A DNA stretch of 64,000 bases from JAAOII01 sp965207705 (GTDB taxonomy: Bacteria > Pseudomonadota > Gammaproteobacteria > CBDBNL01 > JAAOII01), in NCBI GenBank assembly GCA_965207705.1, contig OZ242292.1, forward strand, positions 1,364,001 to 1,428,000. Reading direction: 5' to 3'. A program made the position numbers and the translations under genes. The notes under the pieces were generated by a model. The model was not told the DNA's origin and searched no databases. It was given only the letters and a program-made list of their open reading frames with translations. This document shows, one piece after another, positions 53,210-61,658 of the stretch. Positions within the stretch are counted from its first letter, which is position 1. Each line of letters opens with the position of its first letter.

Positions 53210-54985
53210 ATGCAAGATAGGATAGAAGATTCCTTGGCGCGGGCGGTTGAATCCTTGCATGAAAATGGAATTTTGCCAAGTGCTGATGTAAAAATTGAGG
53301 TTAGAAGTACCCCAGATGATGTTGCTGGTGATTATTCAACCAATTTAGCGCTGGCGCAAAGTTCTTCATCAGGAATAAAAGTTACTAAATTAGCGCAGCT
53401 GATAATTGATGAACTCCCTAAGGAACCCTGGCTAATAAAAGCTGATTTTGCTCCTCCTGGGTTTATCAATTTCCATTGTCAGTTAGCTAGTGAAAATAAA
53501 ATTATTGCTAAGGTCTTACAAGAAAAAGAAAAGTTTGGCAGTATCACAGATTCAAAAGGCAAAGAAATAGTTAAGCAGAAAATTTTGGTTGAATATGTTT
53601 CGGTAAACCCAACTGGTCCTTTGCATACTGGACACGGACGCGCCGCCGCCGTAGGTTCCACTTTGGTCAATATTTTGCGTTTTGTTGGACATGATGTGGA
53701 TGGTGAATTTTATGTCAATGATGGTGGACGGCAAATGCAAATACTCACGGCTACATTTTTATTGCGCCTTATGCAACTACAAGGAGAACCCTTAGAGGAT
53801 ATTCCTCAAGGGATGTATCAAGGCGAGTATATCATGGGAATAGCGCGACTGTGGCAAGAATCTCAAGGAGAGAAAAAACCACCTTCACTGCCTGCCGCTG
53901 CAGATATATTACATATAGAGCAAGATGAGAAAGAACAAGAAGTAAGAATTGACAAAATAATAACTCTGCTGGAAAGCCGCTTGGGATCTGATTTTTCTAA
54001 AGCTGCTGATTTCATCCTAACTAATATGATGCAAACAATTCGTGATGACTTAAACAAATTTGGCGTCCATCACGACAGCTGGTATTACGAGAGCTCTACA
54101 ATTAAGGATAAAGAAGATATAAAAATGATAGAGGTGCTGCAGAAAAATAATTATGTCTACGAAAAAAATGGAGCCGTGTGGTTCAACAGCAAAAAATTTG
54201 GTGATGACAAGGACAGGGTATTAAAAAGAAGCAACGGTAATATGACATATTTTGCTAATGATATTGCCTATCACAACAATAAATACGAAAGGGGCTACGA
54301 TAGAATAGTGGATATATTAGGCGCCGACCATCATGGTTATATTAATCGTATTCGTTCTTCTATGCAAGCGTTGGGTAGAGATGCGGATAGTTTTGATGTG
54401 CTTTTGATACAGCTTGCTTTCTTAGTTAAGCGCGGGGTAAGGGTTTCTATGTCTACTCGGGCTGATACATTTGAGTCTTTGGCGTCTCTTATGGAGAAGG
54501 TGGGAGTAGACGCGGCGCGTTTTTTCTATCTTATGTATAGGAGAGATCGTCAAATGGATTTTGATATTGACTTGGCAACTTCAAAGAGTAAGGAGAACCC
54601 GGTTTATTATGTTCAGTATGCCCATGCCAGAATATGCCGTTTGTTTGACGAACTGGACAAAAATAAGGAGCATAATTGGACAGAGATTCGCACTAAGGGA
54701 TTAGAGATGCTTGAACTTCTTGTGGATAAGCGTGAGAAATCTTTGGCTATGAAACTGAGTCGGTTTCCTAATATTCTTTTTGAAATCAATGATAAATATG
54801 AAACCCATCTGCTGCCACTGTATTTAAGAGAACTTGCCAGTGAATTCCATAGCTATTATAATGCGGTTCGTGTTTTGGGAACGGGAGATGAGATGGCACC
54901 CAGGTTATGCTTATGTGCTGCCGTGAAGATAACTATAGCTAACGGACTTCATCTTATGGGAGTAAATGCTCCAGATCGGATGTAA
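53210..54985 (+). CDS. argS: Arginyl-tRNA synthetase
   Basis: Class I synthetase charging tRNA-Arg. An N-terminal Add-1 domain precedes the catalytic core with VEYVSVNPTGPLHTGHGRAA (HIGH motif as HTGH, near residue 140), FYVNDGGRQMQIL, RSNGNMTYFANDIAYH and the KMSKS counterpart VSMSTRADTFESL. The C-terminal anticodon-binding domain ends in GLHLMGVNAPDRM, the canonical ArgS terminus. 591 residues, full length with a moderate insertion around residues 225-250. A SPOR-domain gene follows after 9 nt, as in many gammaproteobacteria. Confidence 0.97.
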   Translation: MQDRIEDSLARAVESLHENGILPSADVKIEVRSTPDDVAGDYSTNLALAQSSSSGIKVTKLAQLIIDELPKEPWLIKADFAPPGFINFHCQLASENKIIAKVLQEKEKFGSITDSKGKEIVKQKILVEYVSVNPTGPLHTGHGRAAAVGSTLVNILRFVGHDVDGEFYVNDGGRQMQILTATFLLRLMQLQGEPLEDIPQGMYQGEYIMGIARLWQESQGEKKPPSLPAAADILHIEQDEKEQEVRIDKIITLLESRLGSDFSKAADFILTNMMQTIRDDLNKFGVHHDSWYYESSTIKDKEDIKMIEVLQKNNYVYEKNGAVWFNSKKFGDDKDRVLKRSNGNMTYFANDIAYHNNKYERGYDRIVDILGADHHGYINRIRSSMQALGRDADSFDVLLIQLAFLVKRGVRVSMSTRADTFESLASLMEKVGVDAARFFYLMYRRDRQMDFDIDLATSKSKENPVYYVQYAHARICRLFDELDKNKEHNWTEIRTKGLEMLELLVDKREKSLAMKLSRFPNILFEINDKYETHLLPLYLRELASEFHSYYNAVRVLGTGDEMAPRLCLCAAVKITIANGLHLMGVNAPDRM

Positions 54986-54994
54986 AATAGCCCA

Positions 54995-55561
54995 ATGAGG
55001 GATTACATAGACCTGCCGTCTAAGAAAAGCAACAATAAGTTCAAACCATGGATTATTAAGCTATTGATAATCTTATGCGGTATATCTTGTATGATTTTTG
55101 CTTTTGCTTATTTGAGTTATAGGTTTAATCTTATTAATACCAGCAACAATGACAATAATGCAGAGGAAAGTAACATAGGTGGCAGCATATCATCAGAGGA
55201 ATTGACTGAAACATTTCCCCAACCGCCAACAGAGAATGAATATGATTTTTACAATGTACTTAGTAAAGAAGAGGCAGTGCGTATTGACAGACCAGAAGAG
55301 AAGCAAGTCCTTGCTGCGTCTAAAAATATTTATTACATAATAGTGGAGGATTATGCCTCTTATGAGCAGGCAAAAGAGGAATTAAAAAAAATGCATGAGT
55401 GGGGGATGAATAATTTTAAGATAGAACCCTATAGCAAGGGCTATGAATTTATTTTTCGTATCAGGATAGGACCCTTTGTCTCTCGTTCAAATATGAATGC
55501 TAAACGAGATATTCTTTACGATAACGACATCCCTAACAAATCATTAGTCCTGCGTAAATAA
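54995..55561 (+). CDS. SPOR-domain membrane protein (FtsN-like)
   Basis: A 188-residue bitopic inner-membrane protein: short cytoplasmic basic head, membrane helix at about residues 24-44 (IIKLLIILCGISCMIFAFAY), a Ser/Asn/Glu-rich linker, and a C-terminal SPOR domain (YYIIVEDYASYEQAKEELKKM...FRIRIGPFVSRSNMNAKRDIL) that binds denuded peptidoglycan at the septum. The argS-SPOR order next to hslVU is the classic place of FtsN-type genes, although here hslVU is convergent. Assigned to cell division by domain and context; the FtsN essential helix is not evident. Confidence 0.8.
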   Translation: MRDYIDLPSKKSNNKFKPWIIKLLIILCGISCMIFAFAYLSYRFNLINTSNNDNNAEESNIGGSISSEELTETFPQPPTENEYDFYNVLSKEEAVRIDRPEEKQVLAASKNIYYIIVEDYASYEQAKEELKKMHEWGMNNFKIEPYSKGYEFIFRIRIGPFVSRSNMNAKRDILYDNDIPNKSLVLRK

Positions 55562-55604
55562 CTCGCGCAATAGCTCTTTAATTCTACCCTCTATTAATTT
55601 CCCC

Positions 55605-55637
55605 CAGGGTATGTCCGCCCTCTCTGCAGCCCCTACA
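55605..55637. repeat. Possible degenerate copy of the GC-rich intergenic element
   Basis: Between the SPOR gene and hslU, GTCCGCCC ... GCAGCCCCTACAG resembles the end of the palindromic element near 33271-33297 (CTCCGCCCCTACAGG). Read on the other strand both contain TGTAGGGGC near the end. The similarity is short, so this may be coincidence. Confidence 0.3.
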
Positions 55638-56994
55638 GAATATACCTACTTAAATCTTTATCTTCAACCAGCGCTTCAAGTTGCTGCTTGACGTACTTAT
55701 CATCTATTTCAAGCGCTTTCCCTTTCCTTTCTTGCGCAATATTGTGCGCATCAAAAGAAATCTTCTCTAATAATTTTTCCATAGTGGTTTGTAAACGACG
55801 CGCCCCTATATTTTCGGTATTCTCGTTAACTTGCCAAGCAATCTCTGCTATTTGTTTAATTGCTTTGGTGCTGAACTTAACTTTTAGTCCCTCAGTTTCC
55901 AACAGTCCCTTGTACTGCTCAATTAAGGAATAATCGGGTTCTTTAAGAATTCTTTCAAAATCACTGGCACGTAAGGATTGCAAGTTAACTCTAATAGGCA
56001 AACGTCCTTGTAATTCGGGGATTAAATCAGACGGCTTGCTAAGATGAAATGCCCCTGAAGCAATAAAAAGTATATGGTCGGTTTTTATCATCCCACATCT
56101 TGTCTTTACTGAGCACCCCTCTATTATAGGTAATAAATCTCTTTGAACCCCTTCACGCGAGATATTGCCTGTGCGCTGTCCTGGCTCATTGGACTGAGTT
56201 ATTTTATCCATTTCATCAATAAACACTATGCCGCTTTGCTCAACAATTTCTATGGCGTTGGCATTTATTTCTTCTTCATTGATGTAATTCTCGCTTATTT
56301 CTTCACTCAGCAGGCGTCGTGCTTTAGATATCGGCATCTTACGGCTTGGACTATTGCTGCCAGATAATTTTTTGAACATCTGTTGCAGATGATTGGTTGC
56401 ATCTTCCATGCCTGGAGGACCCATAATTTCCACCCCCATAGAAGAGCCGCTAACTTGAATCTCAATTTCACGTTCCTCAAGTTTGCCAGCCCGCAGCTTA
56501 CTACGAAAGGCGTTACGCGCCGACGATTCAGAAGTTGTGCTCGTATCTTCATCTGGAATAGGCGGCAGCAAAGCATTTAACAAACGTTCTTCAACCTTCT
56601 TGTCCACCAAATCCTTAACTTCTTCACGTGCTTTATCTTGCAATAGTCCTACTGCAATATTGGCAAGATCGCGTATTATGGACTCAACATCTCGCCCAAC
56701 ATAACCTACTTCTGTAAATTTTGTTGCCTCAACCTTAATGAAAGGAGCGCCGACTAATTTTGCTAATCTTCTGGCTATTTCGGTCTTGCCCACGCCAGTA
56801 GGACCTATCATGAGAATATTTTTAGGAGCTATTTCGTTCCTCATGTCGGCAGGTAGCTGCATTCTGCGCCAGCGATTACGCAGTGCAATTGCAACTGCTT
56901 TTTTAGCTTCATTCTGCCCTATGATGAACTTATCAAGTTCACTAACTATTTCTTGCGGAGCTAAGTCACTGCCGTAGGCGTTTTTATTTAACAT
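55633..56994 (-). CDS. hslU: ATP-dependent protease ATPase subunit HslU
   Basis: AAA+ unfoldase of the HslUV protease. ELDKFIIGQNEAKKAVAIALRNRWRR at the start, Walker A GPTGVGKTE near residue 60, FTEVGYVGRDVESIIRDL, Walker B GIVFIDEMDKI, ASGAFHLSKPSDLIPELQGRLPIRV and the C-terminal tail DLSRYIL, which inserts into HslV. 453 residues. It overlaps hslV by 11 nt and is co-translated. Confidence 0.98.
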   Translation of the reverse strand: MLNKNAYGSDLAPQEIVSELDKFIIGQNEAKKAVAIALRNRWRRMQLPADMRNEIAPKNILMIGPTGVGKTEIARRLAKLVGAPFIKVEATKFTEVGYVGRDVESIIRDLANIAVGLLQDKAREEVKDLVDKKVEERLLNALLPPIPDEDTSTTSESSARNAFRSKLRAGKLEEREIEIQVSGSSMGVEIMGPPGMEDATNHLQQMFKKLSGSNSPSRKMPISKARRLLSEEISENYINEEEINANAIEIVEQSGIVFIDEMDKITQSNEPGQRTGNISREGVQRDLLPIIEGCSVKTRCGMIKTDHILFIASGAFHLSKPSDLIPELQGRLPIRVNLQSLRASDFERILKEPDYSLIEQYKGLLETEGLKVKFSTKAIKQIAEIAWQVNENTENIGARRLQTTMEKLLEKISFDAHNIAQERKGKALEIDDKYVKQQLEALVEDKDLSRYIL

Positions 56995-57559
56995 TTTCTA
57001 AGGTTTCAAGTATACAATTGTCGTTGGTGTAAATACATATATTAGCGGTTATAGCCATGGATTTTTTGGTTATATCTGCTGCGGAAAGTTTGGTCTCTTC
57101 AAGCAGGGCGCGCGCTGCAGCTGTAGCAAAAGTGCCGCCAGAACCTATGGCAATAATGTCATCTTGTGGCTCAATAACATCTCCGCTACCAGTTATAACT
57201 AAAGAATGCAGGGAATCCGCTACTACTAACAATGCCTCCAAACGTCGTAAATACTTGTCGGTACGCCAGTCCTTAGCAAGTTCCACCGCTGCCCTTTGCA
57301 GCATTCCTTGATGTTTTTCTAACTTTGCTTCAAATCTTTCAAACAGGGTAAACGCATCGGCAGTGCTGCCTGCAAAACCAGCAAGTACCTTGTCATCATA
57401 AATTCTGCGGACTTTGCGCGCATTTGATTTCATAACAACATTACCCATAGTAACCTGCCCATCCCCGCCCATAGCGACCTGTTTGCCGCGCCGCACTGAT
57501 AAAATAGTGGTGCCGTGTAAAGGGGTCATTGAATTCATTTGTGAGTTTAGTTTATCCAT
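56984..57559 (-). CDS. hslV: ATP-dependent protease subunit HslV
   Basis: Threonine peptidase of the HslUV complex. The N-terminal segment MTPLHG precedes the catalytic Thr in TTILSVRRGKQVAMGGDGQV; SNARKVRRI, GFAGSTADAFTLFERFE and GSGGTFATAAARAL follow. The usual mature protein begins at the Thr-Thr. The nominal start adds ten residues; ATG codons at residues 1, 8 and 11 are all possible. 191 residues. First gene of hslV-hslU. Confidence 0.97.
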   Translation of the reverse strand: MDKLNSQMNSMTPLHGTTILSVRRGKQVAMGGDGQVTMGNVVMKSNARKVRRIYDDKVLAGFAGSTADAFTLFERFEAKLEKHQGMLQRAAVELAKDWRTDKYLRRLEALLVVADSLHSLVITGSGDVIEPQDDIIAIGSGGTFATAAARALLEETKLSAADITKKSMAITANICIYTNDNCILETLENVK

Positions 57560-57708
57560 AACATAACAATTGTAGGGACAAACATCTCATTTTCAAGTGA
57601 TTTATAGCGATAGCCCTCATAACTTGTTGAGTCATGACGCTCCAATAGGAATGATAAAAATATATTTAGACGCTAAAGTGATATACAGACATATAATTAT
57701 CTATAATT

Positions 57709-57739
57709 ATACAATTGTATAGAATATTTCTTGTATAAT
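57709..57739 (+). promoter_or_regulatory. Palindrome and -10 in front of the methyltransferase-nuclease island
   Basis: The 274-nt gap between divergent hslV and the island is very AT-rich. It contains ATACAATTGTAT, a perfect 12-bp palindrome (57709-57720), and TATAAT at 57734-57739. The palindrome covers the -35 position, where a repressor of a restriction system would bind. A 19-codon ORF (57772-57831) ends 2 nt before the first methyltransferase and may be a leader or chance. Confidence 0.35.
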
Positions 57740-57833
57740 AAATTTTTGTGTCGCATTACTAAAATATAGTTATGCAGAAAAAATTAAACATTATATCGAA
57801 CATTAAGTATGTGTCAACTTCACAAAAATAGTT

Positions 57834-58664
57834 ATGCCTGCTTTTAATGATTTAGATTTAAAGAACTGGAAGGAATCTGAGATATGGACTGATAGCTTAT
57901 GGCTTATTCCTGCTAGAGACAAAAGAGGGAAACACGACGGGTTTTACCATGGGAACTTCATCCCTCAGATACCACGTCAGTTTATTCTAAGATATACCAA
58001 ACAAAATGAGATAGTATTTGATCCGTTTTTAGGTAGCGGAACCACTGCTTATGAAGCAGAAGAATTAAAAAGGAACTTCATAGGGATCGATATTCAGCCC
58101 AAAATGGTTGAGTATGTTAAGAATAAATTAGAGAACTCTAAAGCTAGTGCGGATATATTTGATGAAAAGAGCCAGGAAGGAAATAATTTTGCTGATATTA
58201 TTATTGGAGACAGCTCTAACGAAGAAACTTTTATTAAGGTTAATGATATTATGAGGTCGCATAAAAGGCAAAAAATTCAATTTGCGATTTTACATCCTCC
58301 TTACTGGAATATCATTAAATTTAGCGATAATAAAAATGATTTATCTGGTGCTTCCTCTCTTGATAATTTTTTAAAACAATTTGCTGCGATAGTGAAAAAC
58401 ACTGTTAATATTTTAGATATTAATAGGTATATTGCAATTGTAATAGGCGATAAATACTCAGCAGGTGAGTGGGTGCCGTTAGGTTTTCATTGCATGGAAG
58501 CTGCGAAGGAATCAGGTTTAATATTAAAAAGCATTATAATAAAGAACATGGAAGGAAATCGCGCTAAAAAAAATCAGGGGGGAATTTGGCGATACCGGGC
58601 TTTATCAAGTGATTATTATATTTTTAAGCATGAATATATCTTAGTATTTAAGAAAACTAAATGA
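57834..58664 (+). CDS. DNA methyltransferase 1 of the island (alpha-type, HPPY motif)
   Basis: A 276-residue amino-methyltransferase with motif I FDPFLGSGTTAYEAEELKRN near residue 62, acidic FIGIDIQP, and motif IV ILHPPYWNIIKF near residue 152. The catalytic tetrapeptide is HPPY rather than D/N/S-PPY, an unusual first residue that is nonetheless shared by some predicted type II methylases. IPRQFILRYTKQNEIVFDPF before motif I is the usual lead-in. Its last codons overlap the next gene by 4 nt (ATGA), so translation is coupled. AT-rich like RM system 1. Target base (N4-C or N6-A) not decidable. Confidence 0.8.
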   Translation: MPAFNDLDLKNWKESEIWTDSLWLIPARDKRGKHDGFYHGNFIPQIPRQFILRYTKQNEIVFDPFLGSGTTAYEAEELKRNFIGIDIQPKMVEYVKNKLENSKASADIFDEKSQEGNNFADIIIGDSSNEETFIKVNDIMRSHKRQKIQFAILHPPYWNIIKFSDNKNDLSGASSLDNFLKQFAAIVKNTVNILDINRYIAIVIGDKYSAGEWVPLGFHCMEAAKESGLILKSIIIKNMEGNRAKKNQGGIWRYRALSSDYYIFKHEYILVFKKTK

Positions 58665-59812
58665 CTACTACTCACGTATTGATTGTCAGTGAACGGACAA
58701 TGAAGCTCCATCTTGAATACTTATTTATAGGGACGGGAGGGAAAAAAACATTAATTGATTTTAATCAATCTGCCACAACTAATCTACATCATTCTACAGA
58801 AAGAAATTTAGTTGCCATGATAGCTGATATTAATAGGATAAGAAAAGATGATAAGATTATTTTTTATGTTCAGAAAGGGCAACAGGAGGGAACTTTTTAT
58901 GGCATATTCAAAGTAACATCTGAGGCACCCTTTATAGATGATAATGATGATAGGCAATACTTAAAAAATGAGTTAGATAAGTTATTACCCTTTAGGGCTC
59001 TAATAAAACCTCATGAAGTGTATGCCCGTGGAGTTACAGAATGGCAAGCATTGGATGAAATCAAAAATATACATTCTCCTAATCAGATGCTTTGGAGTTT
59101 AATCTACCGTAAATTAAAAGCAAATAGAGGGTGTACTATGATTACTCTTTATGAATCAGAAAGATTATGCCAACTTATTCGCGATCATAATATGAAAAAA
59201 TCTTTGAATGTTAATAATGGAATGCTGTCATTTGATGACAATAAGATAGTTTGTAAAAGTAGTAAAGCCAATGCATATAAAGGACGTCAGGTAGCGGTTG
59301 ATATTATGCGACGATTAATTGCTAAGCTAAAAGACGGCAAAGCATTTGAAGGACATTTGCAAGCATATATAACGCAAAATATTGGAACGGGGAGGGATCG
59401 AGTTCTAGATGAAATTATATTAACAGCGGGAGAGCAAGAGTGGATTGGCAATGAGGTATCTTGTGGAGTAGGCATGCAGAGGATAGATGTTTTATTATCT
59501 CTTACAAAAAATGATCAGCGGGTTGTCGTCCCTATAGAATTAAAGGATGAAAAGATAAACCCCGATACAATATATCAAATGCAAAGATATATTTATTGGC
59601 TAGAACAATATTATATTCCTAATATACAGGGCGATATTCAACCTGTTTTAATATCAAGGGCAATAGAAGACAAAACTTCTGCTAGTTATAAAGAAATTAT
59701 TCAAAGTTTTGACGTCTTTAATACTTCTAATAATAGTAGCTGTCTTAAACTTAAATATATTGAATTCTGTGAACAACAAAATCAGCTGATATTCAATAAT
59801 ATAACTTATTAA
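58661..59812 (+). CDS. PUA/EVE-like domain fused to a PD-(D/E)XK nuclease
   Basis: A 383-residue protein. Residues 1-110 (THVLIVSERTMKLHLEYLF, then RIRKDDKIIFYVQKGQQ and FYGIFKVTSEAPF) resemble the EVE/PUA-like fold used to read modified bases. Residues 230-330 (EGHLQAYITQNIG, IGNEVSCGVGMQRIDVLLSL, VVPIELKDEKINPDTIYQMQRYIYWL) match the NucS/DUF91 type of PD-(D/E)XK nuclease: Asp near 275 and Glu-Leu-Lys near 293-295. It lies between two methyltransferases with an ATGA overlap in front and no gap behind, so it is the likely restriction enzyme of the island. The EVE assignment is a fold-level impression and less certain than the nuclease. Confidence 0.65.
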   Translation: MTTTHVLIVSERTMKLHLEYLFIGTGGKKTLIDFNQSATTNLHHSTERNLVAMIADINRIRKDDKIIFYVQKGQQEGTFYGIFKVTSEAPFIDDNDDRQYLKNELDKLLPFRALIKPHEVYARGVTEWQALDEIKNIHSPNQMLWSLIYRKLKANRGCTMITLYESERLCQLIRDHNMKKSLNVNNGMLSFDDNKIVCKSSKANAYKGRQVAVDIMRRLIAKLKDGKAFEGHLQAYITQNIGTGRDRVLDEIILTAGEQEWIGNEVSCGVGMQRIDVLLSLTKNDQRVVVPIELKDEKINPDTIYQMQRYIYWLEQYYIPNIQGDIQPVLISRAIEDKTSASYKEIIQSFDVFNTSNNSSCLKLKYIEFCEQQNQLIFNNITY

Positions 59813-60883
59813 ATGAATTATATCGGCAGTAAATTATCGTTACTTCAATTTTTGGAGGAATCTATTAACGAAGTTGTTGATGATAGCTGCAAAATATTTT
59901 GCGACCTATTCGCGGGTACTGGTATTGTAGGTAGCTACTTTAAGCAAAAGGGATATCAAGTAATAGCCAATGATATTCAATATTATAGTTATGCCTTAAA
60001 CCGACACTATATTGGCAATCATAAGGTATTACCATTTTCTAATCTTGTGAAAACGCTCCCCTCTCTGAGTGATGTGGGTATTGCTGATAGGAAAAATATT
60101 GTTTGTAATTATTTATCTAACATAGTAGGAGAGAAAGGTTTTGTTTATAGTAACTTCTGTTGGGGGGGAACACGAGATAGCAGCACACCGCGCCAATATT
60201 TTTCTGATACCAATGGATTAAAATGCGATGCAATTCGCCAGAAAATAGAAAGTTGGCAACAAGCTCGCCTTATTTCAGAAGATGAATATTTCTTTTTGAT
60301 AGCAAGTTTACTTGAAGCAATTGATAAGCGCGCTAATACGGCATCAGTATATGGAGCTTTCTTGAAGCAAACTAAAAAATCTGCGCAAATTGACATGGTA
60401 ATGAATCCCGCAAAATTGATTATAAATGATACCGGCCATCAAGTGTTCAATGAAGATGTTAATGAATTGGTGAAAAAAATTTCTGGGGACATTATGTATT
60501 TAGATCCTCCATATAATCATCGTCAATATGCGACCAACTACCATGTGCTGGAGACAGTTGCCCGATATGATAACCCGCAAGTTTTTGGTAAATCGGGTCT
60601 GCGTGAATATAGCAAACAGAAATCCTTATATTGTTCTAAGCCGCGAGTGGTGCAAAAATTTAAGGATTTGGTATTAAATGCTAAGACAAAATATATATTT
60701 CTCAGTTACAATAACGAGGGTCTAATGTCTCTCTCAGACATCAAGGAAATAATGATGCTTAGAGGGAAGTATGGTTGTTTTACTAAACCTTACAATCGTT
60801 TTCGCGCAGATAAACCAGGGGCTAGGAATTATAAAGGAAAGGAAACAATAGAGTATTTGCACTATGTGAAATGTGCTGGCTGA
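59813..60883 (+). CDS. DNA methyltransferase 2 of the island (D12-class, Dam-like adenine methylase)
   Basis: N6-adenine methyltransferase of the D12 class. MNYIGSKLSLLQFLEE at the start is the usual (G)SK opening; motif I is CDLFAGTGIVGSYFKQKG near residue 32, and catalytic motif IV DIMYLDPPYNHRQYATNYH near residue 228. The long middle (WGGTRDSSTPRQYFSD and on) is the target-recognition region. 356 residues. It starts directly after the nuclease stop. Two methyltransferases of different classes beside one nuclease suit an asymmetric recognition site, with one enzyme per strand. Confidence 0.85.
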   Translation: MNYIGSKLSLLQFLEESINEVVDDSCKIFCDLFAGTGIVGSYFKQKGYQVIANDIQYYSYALNRHYIGNHKVLPFSNLVKTLPSLSDVGIADRKNIVCNYLSNIVGEKGFVYSNFCWGGTRDSSTPRQYFSDTNGLKCDAIRQKIESWQQARLISEDEYFFLIASLLEAIDKRANTASVYGAFLKQTKKSAQIDMVMNPAKLIINDTGHQVFNEDVNELVKKISGDIMYLDPPYNHRQYATNYHVLETVARYDNPQVFGKSGLREYSKQKSLYCSKPRVVQKFKDLVLNAKTKYIFLSYNNEGLMSLSDIKEIMMLRGKYGCFTKPYNRFRADKPGARNYKGKETIEYLHYVKCAG

Positions 60884-60955
60884 TTAGAGAGCGGCATAAA
60901 AACTTAACCTCCTTGCTTTTATATAATATATTTTCATTTATAATAGCGATTATCT

Positions 60956-61654
60956 ATGGTTAATAATAAATTTGATAATCTTAGCAAGCGTGGTAACAAA
61001 GCAACTTCTTACTCTCACCATGATAGTAGCAGTAAACCCAATAACCAGAGTAAATCCCCCAATGATAAATACATAAGCGAGGAGGAAGCACGCTATTTCC
61101 AAAATAGTATTAAGGATTATTTGCCGACCAAAGCAGATGATATAAAGCACAACGTAACCCCCAACATAAATAATGGAGACGCTTATAATTCAGGAAGCAA
61201 TATCCGTTTTATCGCAGATACTAGTTCTCGTCTAGACGTCACAGGTAACCCAGATGAACTGGATGATTTCAAACGTCCTGGCTTACAGAACAGCAAGATG
61301 ACAAAATTACGCGGCGGTAAAATTATTTACAGTGATACTTTAGACCTGCATGGCATGAATGTGGCAGAGGCGGCTGCGGCATTAATTGCCACTATGAATC
61401 TCTCTTTTAGTAATGGTTATGAAAGTGTTAAGATTATTCATGGGAAAGGGTATAATAAAGAAAACAACATGGGAGTAGGAAACAGGGGCAAGAATTTACT
61501 GAACAAAGGAATAATAAAAGGCAAGCTTAAACTTTATGTTATAGCTTGGCTTAAGGATAACCCCGCTATATTGGGGTTTTGTAGAGCCCTGCCCAATGAT
61601 GGTGGCAGTGGAGCTATGTATATTTTATTGAAAAAATTAACCAAATTATATTAA
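60956..61654 (+). CDS. Smr-domain protein
   Basis: A 232-residue protein with a disordered, Asn/Ser/Lys-rich N-terminal half and a C-terminal Smr (small MutS-related) domain: DTLDLHGMNVAEAAAAL, VKIIHGKGYNKEN and ALPNDGGSGAMYILLKK. The LDLHG and HGKG motifs are those needed for nuclease activity in Smr proteins, which act on structured DNA or on mRNA at collided ribosomes. The domain looks like the gammaproteobacterial SmrA/YdaL type. It precedes recA by 4 nt, suggesting co-expression. Confidence 0.85.
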   Translation: MVNNKFDNLSKRGNKATSYSHHDSSSKPNNQSKSPNDKYISEEEARYFQNSIKDYLPTKADDIKHNVTPNINNGDAYNSGSNIRFIADTSSRLDVTGNPDELDDFKRPGLQNSKMTKLRGGKIIYSDTLDLHGMNVAEAAAALIATMNLSFSNGYESVKIIHGKGYNKENNMGVGNRGKNLLNKGIIKGKLKLYVIAWLKDNPAILGFCRALPNDGGSGAMYILLKKLTKLY

Positions 61655-61658
61655 TACA

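Noticed and set aside
57772..57831. 19-codon ORF ending 2 nt before the island's first methyltransferase
   Set aside because: Too short and without a convincing ribosome site to call a C-protein or leader; mentioned only with the promoter region.
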